The notes under the pieces were generated by a model. It ran no database searches and was not told the origin of the DNA. It was given only the letters and a program-made list of their open reading frames with translations. A DNA stretch of 13,979 bases from an uncultured Synergistales bacterium (lineage in GTDB: Bacteria > Synergistota > Synergistia > Synergistales > Aminobacteriaceae): the NCBI GenBank assembly GCA_905233335.1, contig CAJOED010000016.1, positions 1,969 to 15,947 of the forward strand, read 5' to 3'. Below, one piece after another: positions 7,829 to 13,979 of the stretch. The first letter of the stretch is position 1; each line of letters begins with the position of its first letter. The translations under genes and the position numbers were made by a program.

Positions 7829-7857
7829 ATATTATCATTTTTTGTTTCGTGTATCAA
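7829..7857 (-). promoter_or_regulatory. sigma-70-type promoter of the STAS operon
   Basis: On the minus strand TTGATA (7852-7857) is followed after exactly 17 bases by TAATAT (7829-7834). A TG one base before the -10 (TGATAATAT) adds an extended -10. Transcription would start near 7822 and give a leader of about 28 bases before ATG 7794. This is the best promoter in the window. Confidence 0.75.
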
Positions 7858-7867
7858 TGAAAGATTT

Positions 7868-7873
7868 TATAAT
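7868..7873 (+). promoter_or_regulatory. possible -10 box for the helicase-nuclease gene
   Basis: A perfect TATAAT lies 29 bases before the TTG start at 7903, facing away from the STAS promoter. No convincing -35 is found at 16-18 bases upstream. Its spacer overlaps the -35 of the divergent promoter, so the two could compete. Confidence 0.4.
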
Positions 7874-7887
7874 AGCAATATTCACGA

Positions 7888-7893
7888 AAGGAG
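7888..7893 (+). promoter_or_regulatory. Shine-Dalgarno site supporting a TTG start
   Basis: AAGGAG lies 9 bases before TTG 7903. No ATG is available near it in this frame, so TTG is the likely start of the 1382-residue protein. Confidence 0.65.
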
Positions 7894-7902
7894 AGAAATT
7901 TT

Positions 7903-10900
7903 TTGACGGGAGAAGAACAGCAGCAGGTACAGAATCTCATAAACGCACGTGCAAAATTATTGACGGAGAAAATATCGCGCCAGGAAGAACAGATAAAGAC
8001 CCTCAACGATGCAATCACGACGCTCAATGCAGAGATAGAGAGCCGCAACGAGGAGATCACGAGCCTCAAAGTACAGCTCACGGAAGCACAAGAACAGAGC
8101 CGGAAACTTTTAGCGATAGTACAGCAGACGAACACTCCGCAGGTTGTCCCGCCCGAACCGAAAAAGCCCGGCTACCTCGTGTCATTATTGCGCCAGCACT
8201 TTGGGTTTGACGAGTTCAGAGCAGGTCAGGAGGAAGTTATTGATGCGTTACTGTCGGGGCGTGATGTGTTCTGCTCCATGCCGGACGGGTATGGGAAAAG
8301 TTTATGCTACAGACTGCCCGCACTGTTGATGCCGGGACTCACTCTCGTAATCACTCCCGAAACTCCCAAAGTGAAGACACACGACGCACACTCCGAAATT
8401 CTCACGCCGTCAATATCACCGACAAAACGACGTGAAGTTCTCCGCAAGATAAAGAACGGGACATGCAAGATACTTTATGCCTCGCTCGATGACCTGAAAA
8501 GCGACGACATCATCAACGCCCTGAAAGCTGCAGAACTCTCAATGACGGCGATAATAGCACTATGGGCAGAGTATGACGGACTGAAAGACTACCGGGACTT
8601 TGTGAAATCCCTCAACACACGGCGCACTCCCGTCGGAATATTCGCGGACTCGACAAGCCCGAACTCACGCAATGACCTCATGAAGCTGGCTGACCTGCAT
8701 TCACCGCTGAAAGTTGTTGCTGGTTTTGAGCGTGAAGGCATAACGTACAAAGTCATACGCACCGAGCACAAAGACGAGGCACTGAATGAGATTATCGCAC
8801 AGAAGAAAGATATTGCAGGAGTGATTTACACCGCAACCCCTGAAGAAGCATACAAGCTCCGGGAAAAGTTCCGGGACGAGAAAATTATCATCATGCCGAG
8901 AAAAATATACCGGGAAATTTCCGGGCATGACATGAAGTACATCATACACTACGAGATCCCCGAAACACCTGCTGACTACTCGCAGGAGATAACGTGCGCG
9001 GGGCAGAAGGCGGAATGCTTCATACTTGCCTCACGAAACGACATCAGGAACGCCGACAGAACACTCACGCGATTTTTTGAGGACAAGAAGCCAGGTGAAT
9101 ATCTGCTGTCGTACTTGGGAGCCTCGCCCGAAAAATTACCCGTTCAGGAAGCACAGAAATTTTTGCCGGAGGACTTTTCGGATTTCGATTTCGGAAACGC
9201 TAACGAGGCACAGAAAGAAGCCATCACGAACACCAACGGGCCTTTGCTCATTATCGCCGGGCCGGGAACGGGAAAAACTTTTACGCTCGTACAAAGGGCT
9301 GTATTCCTGATACAGAAACGACGAGTGAAACCCGAAAATATCATGCTGGCAACCTTCACCGACAAAGCCGCGCAGGAACTCACAGCACGAATAACGGAGG
9401 AATTATCGCTGCGGAACATTCACGCGGACACGGGAGCAATGTACACCGGGACTTTCCACGTGATATGCGAGCGCGTTCTGAATGAGTACATAGAGTTCAC
9501 AGCCTTCAAACGCAATTTCAGGATACTTGACGAGTTCGGACACTCATATACGATCATGCAGAACATGAAAAAGTTTGAGGAGATACCCGGCATTAATGAC
9601 GTGTTCATGACTCAGGGAAGGTGGAACAGAGCCAAAGAGTTACGCGACTACATCAACGCGCTGTCAGAAGAGCTTGCAGACCCCGAAGAACTCATGAAGG
9701 ACAAAGCCCCGGCAGTTTCTGCGCTTGGCCGTGCAATGAAAGTTCATGATGATATGCTTGCGGCGAATAATGCGTTGAGCTGGTCGGCACTGCTGGTGGA
9801 AACATACAAGTTGTTGCGCGACAACCCCGAAATCCTCGACGACCTCACGAGCAGAATACGCTACATCATGATTGACGAGTACCAGGATACTAATTACGTG
9901 CAGGAACAGTTAATCTTTCTCATTGCGGGCGAGGGAAAAAATATCTGTGTTGTCGGTGATGACGATCAGAGCTTGTACCGTTTCAGGGGCGCAACAGTCA
10001 GGAATATTCTTGAGTTCCCGGACAAGTTCGCAAAGAATGAGTGCAGGATAGTACGACTCATGCTGAACTACAGATCTACGCCCGGCATCATAAAGTTTTT
10101 CGGTGAATGGATGAGTGATACGAGCAGATTTTTCACGTGGGACAACTTCCGGCATCCCAAGAAGATAGAGCCGTACAGGGAAGCGAAAAGTTACCCGTCT
10201 GTTTTCCGGCTTGCGGGACTTAATGACCGGGACGACTGGCACGAAAAAATATTGTCGTTCATTCGTTCGCTGAAAGTTGATGACTATAACCAGATTGCGT
10301 TTCTGTTCAGGTCGGTGAAGGCAAAAGCAGTACAGGAGCTTTCACAGTTTCTCGAAAACAACAATATCAATGTGTATTCGCCGCGTTCGAATATGTTTTT
10401 CAGGAGGCCGGAGATACATTTTGCGCTTGGGTGCCTCATCTCGATGTTCCCGAAATACCTAAAGGCGTTGGAGGCAGGAGAGTTCCGCTTCAACGGTACA
10501 GAGCCGGAATACATAACGTACTACCGAAACTGCCTCAAGAATGTAGCGCGATACATCGACAAGCCCGCGTATTCTGACCTCAAGAAATGGCTGATGGGAA
10601 AAAGAGCGTTTCATGAGAAGCTCGACGGCTATACGAACTATACGTATTCGGATCTGCTGTATGAACTTTTTGCGTTTCTACCGTTCAACCATGCGCTTGA
10701 TGTTGACATGAACGACACAGCAAAGGCACAGCGTCCCGCACGAAACCTTGCACGCCTGGCCAAGATATTACGGGACTACGAGCACAATTACAACATCAAT
10801 AACCTTCACTCGAAATATATAGCACAGCAATTTACGATGATGATGAACATATACATGAAGTTCCAGATTGACGAGGGACTTGATGAGTACGAGAGCGATA

Positions 10901-12051
10901 CGGAGAATATTCCTTCCGGGCATGTTGCGTTCATGACGATACATCAGGCGAAAGGCGCACAGTTCCCGGTGGTATTCGTGGACTCTCTATGGGCGTTCCC
11001 CGACACCAACATACAGCGCGACCGTAATACTGAACTCATGCGGAACATTCAGGAGAGCTACTCACGGAGGCCGGAATTTGAACCGTACGACAGCATAAAG
11101 TTTTTCGACTTCTGGCGGCTGTATTACGTAGCATTTTCACGTGCGCGGGACTTGCTGATTCTCACATGCAAAGAGGACGCTAACACTCCGTCAAAATATC
11201 TTGAGGGAGCATATAACACTCTCGACGATGCCGACGAGGTATTTTCTCCGGCAGAAGCAGAGATTACGCAGTCAGCAGGAGCGGGGGCAAAGCATACGTA
11301 TTCATTCACGGGAGATATATTGACGTACGAAACATGCCCGACACAGTATAAGTTTCTGCGTGAACTCGAATTTTCTCCGCGCGTCTCACAAAGTACATTC
11401 ATGGGTACGCTGATACATGCAACGATTGAGGACATTCACCGTGCGGCACTTAACCACGAGGAGAACAGGATAACCGAACAGAATATTTCGGAGTGGTTCA
11501 GGGAGAATTACGAGCACTTATCGAGAACACATCAGGCGTATTTGTCGAGGGCAGGACGTGAGGCGGCATTGTCCCAAGTCATGAATTACGTGCGGCATCA
11601 GGGCAGCGACTGGTCAGCAGTATTCAGGGCGGAGAATGAAGCAAAAGCACTGCGGGAGAACTATATACTTGAGGGGAAAATAGATCTCATCACGATGAGG
11701 GACGGCGGGACGGAGATTACTGACTTCAAGTCGGGGCCGAAACCTAACATCAACATAAACCGCGACCGTGAACTCCTCGAAACATACAGGCGGCAGTTGA
11801 ACGTTTATGCGTATCTCGTCGAGAAGTCGTCGGGGCTGAAAGTTTCGCGCATGAAGCTCTACTACACCGGCGAGAACACCAACGCACCCGAAATAACATA
11901 CACTTACAACCCGGAAGAAGCCGAGAACATCATGAAGGGTTTTGATGACACTGTAGCAAAGATAGTGAGCCGGGACTTCAGCGCAAAGGCCAAAGACCCG
12001 GAAATTTGCCGTGAATGCGACTTCAGATTTTACTGCGGGCGTGGTAACTAA
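7903..12051 (+). CDS. helicase-nuclease: coiled coil, decayed RecQ-like domain, UvrD/PcrA helicase, PD-(D/E)XK nuclease
   Basis: One 1382-residue protein. Residues 1-75 are a Gln/Glu-rich coiled coil. Residues about 95-375 follow RecQ: FGFDEFRAGQ at 100-109, Walker A MPDGYGKS at 126-133 and IIHYEIPETPADYSQEI at 347-363. The DEAH box is absent (region 214-230 reads TAIIALWAEYDG), and the arginine-finger motif reads TCAGQKA at 364-370, so this part is probably inactive. Residues about 430-1090 are a full UvrD-type motor: AGPGTGKT 452-459, IDEYQD 657-662, VGDDDQSLYRFRGA 684-697, LNYRST 721-726, MTIHQAKG 1011-1018, YVAFSRAR 1075-1082. The C-terminal nuclease has H1172, D1261, D1274 and K1276 (DFK) and Q1298, and four Cys (C1145, C1369, C1372, C1378) spaced as in AddB/Cas4 Fe-S nucleases. 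A role in break resection or repair is inferred; defence is possible but unsupported by neighbours. Confidence 0.9.
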   Translation: MTGEEQQQVQNLINARAKLLTEKISRQEEQIKTLNDAITTLNAEIESRNEEITSLKVQLTEAQEQSRKLLAIVQQTNTPQVVPPEPKKPGYLVSLLRQHFGFDEFRAGQEEVIDALLSGRDVFCSMPDGYGKSLCYRLPALLMPGLTLVITPETPKVKTHDAHSEILTPSISPTKRREVLRKIKNGTCKILYASLDDLKSDDIINALKAAELSMTAIIALWAEYDGLKDYRDFVKSLNTRRTPVGIFADSTSPNSRNDLMKLADLHSPLKVVAGFEREGITYKVIRTEHKDEALNEIIAQKKDIAGVIYTATPEEAYKLREKFRDEKIIIMPRKIYREISGHDMKYIIHYEIPETPADYSQEITCAGQKAECFILASRNDIRNADRTLTRFFEDKKPGEYLLSYLGASPEKLPVQEAQKFLPEDFSDFDFGNANEAQKEAITNTNGPLLIIAGPGTGKTFTLVQRAVFLIQKRRVKPENIMLATFTDKAAQELTARITEELSLRNIHADTGAMYTGTFHVICERVLNEYIEFTAFKRNFRILDEFGHSYTIMQNMKKFEEIPGINDVFMTQGRWNRAKELRDYINALSEELADPEELMKDKAPAVSALGRAMKVHDDMLAANNALSWSALLVETYKLLRDNPEILDDLTSRIRYIMIDEYQDTNYVQEQLIFLIAGEGKNICVVGDDDQSLYRFRGATVRNILEFPDKFAKNECRIVRLMLNYRSTPGIIKFFGEWMSDTSRFFTWDNFRHPKKIEPYREAKSYPSVFRLAGLNDRDDWHEKILSFIRSLKVDDYNQIAFLFRSVKAKAVQELSQFLENNNINVYSPRSNMFFRRPEIHFALGCLISMFPKYLKALEAGEFRFNGTEPEYITYYRNCLKNVARYIDKPAYSDLKKWLMGKRAFHEKLDGYTNYTYSDLLYELFAFLPFNHALDVDMNDTAKAQRPARNLARLAKILRDYEHNYNINNLHSKYIAQQFTMMMNIYMKFQIDEGLDEYESDTENIPSGHVAFMTIHQAKGAQFPVVFVDSLWAFPDTNIQRDRNTELMRNIQESYSRRPEFEPYDSIKFFDFWRLYYVAFSRARDLLILTCKEDANTPSKYLEGAYNTLDDADEVFSPAEAEITQSAGAGAKHTYSFTGDILTYETCPTQYKFLRELEFSPRVSQSTFMGTLIHATIEDIHRAALNHEENRITEQNISEWFRENYEHLSRTHQAYLSRAGREAALSQVMNYVRHQGSDWSAVFRAENEAKALRENYILEGKIDLITMRDGGTEITDFKSGPKPNININRDRELLETYRRQLNVYAYLVEKSSGLKVSRMKLYYTGENTNAPEITYTYNPEEAENIMKGFDDTVAKIVSRDFSAKAKDPEICRECDFRFYCGRGN

Positions 12052-12650
12052 TTCTGTTTGCGCATGGTGAACGTAATGCTGTAGTCCATGCTGTAATTTG
12101 CGTATATATTTGCTGCTCCCATTTGTGTTACCTGTATCGTTGTCGGTGAAGTTACGTCTATAATCATCACCGTATTATCTGCATCATGAAGCACACAACG
12201 CCACTTGCTTCCTTCAGCGCGCGTCATGGTCATGATTGCGTCGTCAACATCAAGATACACATCATCAAGTCTTGTCCTGACGTTGTCGCTGTCGAGGAAT
12301 GCCCGCCATCTTTGGTGGCTCGTTACGCTTGAAGTTCCCGTGTTGCCGCTGGTAGTTGTGCTGCTGAATAACATGCGTACAGAAATCATCTGCAGTTCTA
12401 CGTCGTCGCTGTCGTTGTATGAGAGTGTCGTAGAAACTTCGTCATCGATTACTGCCCAGCTCCCGTCAAGAATTTCCGCTATGCTGTAAGTTTCGGTGTC
12501 TGTAGCGGTGGATTCGGAGTCGTCGGTGGTGTCGGTATCAGAAGAGGTTTCGTCGTCCTGAAGGGTACCGCCGCACCCTGAAAACATCATTACGAACAGG
12601 CCAAGAATGAACACTAACGCCCAAAATTTTTTGTTACGCAAGAAAATCAT
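12048..12650 (-). CDS. small predicted lipoprotein of unknown function
   Basis: From ATG 12650 the product is 200 residues. A basic N-terminus (RNKK) and a hydrophobic stretch end in the lipobox FSGC, giving lipidation at Cys26, so it should be exported and anchored in a membrane. A 20-odd-residue linker rich in Asp, Ser and Thr follows. The mature domain of about 150 residues (SIAEILDGSWAVIDDE to the C-terminus) is rich in beta-type sequence and resembles no family I can name. Earlier in-frame starts exist at 12689 and a GTG at 12662. The 12689 ATG lies upstream of a likely -10 box, so I prefer 12650 or the GTG, but the AAGGA before 12650 is only 2 bases away and the start stays uncertain. 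Its stop overlaps that of the convergent helicase-nuclease gene by two bases. Confidence 0.8.
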   Translation of the reverse strand: MIFLRNKKFWALVFILGLFVMMFSGCGGTLQDDETSSDTDTTDDSESTATDTETYSIAEILDGSWAVIDDEVSTTLSYNDSDDVELQMISVRMLFSSTTTSGNTGTSSVTSHQRWRAFLDSDNVRTRLDDVYLDVDDAIMTMTRAEGSKWRCVLHDADNTVMIIDVTSPTTIQVTQMGAANIYANYSMDYSITFTMRKQN

Positions 12651-12676
12651 CTTCCTTTTCACAAGAGGCTCTATAG

Positions 12677-12685
12677 ATATTATCA
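12677..12685 (-). promoter_or_regulatory. possible extended -10 promoter for the lipoprotein gene
   Basis: The minus strand reads TGATAATAT, the same extended -10 as the STAS operon promoter, within a shared 12-base string ATGATAATATCT. No good -35 is seen 17 bases upstream. It lies just downstream of the sbcC stop, so readthrough from sbcC is also possible. Confidence 0.4.
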
Positions 12686-12710
12686 TCATTGCGTCATTTT
12701 TTGAGGCGTA

Positions 12711-13631
12711 TTACCCTGAACACCCCGGGCCTTTGATGATGCTCACGCCCTCACTTTTCGGGATGACGTTAATTTGTGCGGCTATTCTCTCTTTGAGTGC
12801 CGAAACGTGAGATATTATACCTATTGTGCGTCCTTCACGATGAACTTCACCGAGCGCATCGAGGGCTGTATTGAGTGCGTCATCATCGAGAGAGCCGAAT
12901 CCCTCGTCAAGAAACAGCGAGTCGACCCGTGCTCTGCTCCCGGAAATTTGCGACAGGCCAAGCGCAAGTGCAAGGCTGATGATGAATCTCTCTCCGCCCG
13001 ACAAGTTTTCGGTGGGACGTATCTCTCCGGCCTGCTCGTTGTCCCGCACGCTAAGTTCGAGCTTCTCGCTTTCAGGGCGCAATATCAGCGTGTAGCGTCC
13101 GTTCATTTTCCGCAAATACTCGTTGGCATTATTCACGACAAGTTTCAGCGTTACTTTCTGGGCAAATACCCGGAAATTATCACCCGAAGCAGACCCAATC
13201 AGCTCACTCAATGCCGCCCAGTTTTTTGCGATTTCTTTTTGTGTTTCGTAGTCATGCGTGAGTTTCTCTATTTCCGACTGAAGACCTTTTGCGTTCGTAA
13301 TTTCCTGTTCAAGCACCGCCAGTCTCCCGTGATGCTTGCGGAGTTCCGTTTCTTGCCGCTCATATTCTGCTCTGACTTCTTCGGGAGGCTGTTGGGTGAT
13401 GTTCATTGCGTGTTTCGCGTCGAGGCTCTTTTGCAGGTTGTCCCGCGCACCTTTCACTTCATTCATTCGGTCGGTGAGTCGTCTGTATTCCTTGCGTAAT
13501 TTGTCGAGTTCTGCCGGGTCAATTCGTGAACGCAAAAATTCTCCCTCGTCCGAAAAATTCTTCTCGTGAAGTTTACCGATGAATGACGCTTCAAGCTCAT
13601 CAAGTTCCCGCGTGAGTGCTGAAAGTTCCTC
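12711..13631 (-). CDS. sbcC: exonuclease subunit SbcC, C-terminal third (5' part lost at a chimeric join)
   Basis: About 306 residues of the SbcC/Rad50 ATPase that works with SbcD in cutting DNA hairpins and processing double-strand ends. Visible parts are the end of the second coiled-coil arm (Glu/Lys/Leu-rich to about 250 residues before the end) and the C-terminal ATPase lobe. The lobe has FRVFAQKVTL, the ABC signature ENLSGGERFIISLALALGLS, Walker B DSLFLDEGFGSLD and the switch His in GIISHVSALKERI. The N-terminal Walker A lobe and first coiled coil are absent. Full-length SbcC is about 1000 residues, so most of the gene is missing. The frame runs upstream without a stop into glycogen phosphorylase sequence, which is not SbcC; see the next entry. 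Numbering of the true boundary is uncertain by about 20 bases. Confidence 0.88.
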   Translation of the reverse strand, partial: EELSALTRELDELEASFIGKLHEKNFSDEGEFLRSRIDPAELDKLRKEYRRLTDRMNEVKGARDNLQKSLDAKHAMNITQQPPEEVRAEYERQETELRKHHGRLAVLEQEITNAKGLQSEIEKLTHDYETQKEIAKNWAALSELIGSASGDNFRVFAQKVTLKLVVNNANEYLRKMNGRYTLILRPESEKLELSVRDNEQAGEIRPTENLSGGERFIISLALALGLSQISGSRARVDSLFLDEGFGSLDDDALNTALDALGEVHREGRTIGIISHVSALKERIAAQINVIPKSEGVSIIKGPGCSG

Positions 13632-13979
13632 GTTGCAGAGAGCAAGCCATCTTCTCTGTGTGATACCGTTTGTCTTGTTCTGGAAACGTTCAGGATAAAC
13701 AGTGTACCAGTCGTGGAGAGTATTGGCCTTCAGGATCTCAGTATGGATCTGAGCAACACCGTTTACATATGATGAGCAGTAGGTAGCCATATTTGCCATG
13801 TGAACCTGTCCGCCCTTTATGATCTTCATGACTTCGATGCTTTCTTTCTTGATATCCTTTCTGTACATCTCAGCGAGGTATTCTTCATTTATCATGAAGA
13901 TGATGTCGTAGATCTCAGGAAGGAGTTCCTTGATAAGGCTTTCATCCCATTTTTCAAGAGCTTCCGGCATGATTGTGTG
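13632..13979 (-). CDS. glgP: glycogen phosphorylase fragment, joined in frame to SbcC
   Basis: The open frame continues to the window edge and begins HTIMPEALEKW, then LLPEIYDIIFMINEEYL, GGQVHMANMA, VNGVAQIHTEIL and YPERFQNKTNGITQRRW. These are the conserved glycogen/starch phosphorylase segments found about 40-55 per cent along the protein. The family usually continues with CNPELS; here the sequence passes at CN into SbcC coiled-coil sequence. Both ends of this piece are therefore cut. Codon use differs from the rest of the window: by my reading Ile is nearly always ATC, never ATT, and Arg is mostly AGA, while neighbours use mixed Ile codons and many CGN. The piece probably comes from another organism, perhaps a Ruminococcus- or Lachnospiraceae-like Firmicute, by chimeric joining. 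It should not be read as a real fusion gene. Confidence 0.85.

Noticed and set aside
7795..7857. Longer STAS start at 7857 giving 122 residues
   Set aside because: The extension overlaps the promoter -10 and -35 and the ribosome-binding site for ATG 7794, and STAS proteins are normally about 100 residues.
7842..8210. A 122-codon plus-strand frame overlapping the start of the helicase-nuclease gene
   Set aside because: The helicase frame has the Shine-Dalgarno and a coiled coil leading into RecQ motifs; the other frame is Arg/Thr/Glu-rich shadow sequence.
8480..8650. A frameshift as the cause of the missing DEAH box in the RecQ-like domain
   Set aside because: The frame is continuous and later RecQ-like motifs are in the same frame; replacement by substitution and shortening fits better.
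11320..12051. Cas4-like nuclease as a sign of a CRISPR locus
   Set aside because: The Fe-S nuclease is the C-terminus of a UvrD-type helicase, no repeats or other cas genes are present, and AddB-type repair nucleases share the pattern.
7903..12051. An anti-phage defence system based on the helicase-nuclease
   Set aside because: No methylase, toxin, integrase or other defence gene is adjacent, and SbcC lies nearby; general DNA repair is simpler.
12774..13499. A 241-codon plus-strand open frame opposite sbcC
   Set aside because: It is antisense to clear SbcC motifs, has a Cys/Phe/Arg-rich unnatural composition and no ribosome-binding site; it is a shadow frame.

Overview
This is a compact bacterial stretch with no tRNA, rRNA, CRISPR array or insertion sequence, and no gene-free gap over about 120 bases. 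Short intergenic spaces, overlapping stops and starts, strong Shine-Dalgarno sites and use of TTG and GTG starts all point to a bacterium. The gene content (dTDP-rhamnose synthesis, partner-switching regulation, a lipoprotein, SbcC) and moderate GC would fit an anaerobic gut or rumen bacterium. Synergistota or a Clostridia/Negativicutes lineage are my guesses; the sequence does not prove either.

Layout. (1) 1-2082, plus strand: the end of an rml/rfb cluster, rfbD (5' end cut by the window), rfbC and rfbB, translationally coupled by 14- and 4-base overlaps. They make dTDP-L-rhamnose for surface polysaccharide. (2) 2147-7794, minus strand: a five-gene operon with a well-formed promoter at 7829-7857 and a terminator at 2100-2140. 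In transcription order it encodes a STAS anti-sigma-factor antagonist, a DUF2156 (LPG-synthase C-terminal-like) protein, an EamA-type multi-spanning membrane protein carrying a degenerate RsbW-like ATPase domain, a short CxxCxxCC protein, and a membrane sensor phosphatase (Cache-HAMP-SpoIIE) that also carries an intact RsbW-like kinase domain. (3) 7903-12051, plus strand: one 1382-residue protein combining a coiled coil, a decayed RecQ-like helicase, a complete UvrD/PcrA-type helicase and a RecB/AddB-type nuclease with a four-cysteine Fe-S pattern. (4) 12048-12650, minus strand: a small lipoprotein. (5) 12711-13979, minus strand: one open frame joining the C-terminal third of SbcC to a piece of glycogen phosphorylase.

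How the parts may work together. The minus-strand operon holds a phosphatase, a kinase-like domain and their usual STAS substrate, so it looks like a partner-switching circuit built around membrane sensing, with an unusual transporter-like protein bearing a pseudokinase domain as a probable extra input or output. No sigma factor lies in the window, so the final target is unknown. The helicase-nuclease and SbcC are both double-strand-break processing factors and are near neighbours.

Two items deserve most attention. One is the STAS/DUF2156/EamA-pseudoATPase/CxxCxxCC/phosphatase operon, the best candidate here for an undescribed system. The other is the glycogen phosphorylase-SbcC join near 13632. 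It is almost certainly a chimeric join in assembly or amplification, so the sequence beyond about 13632 should not be trusted as part of this genome.
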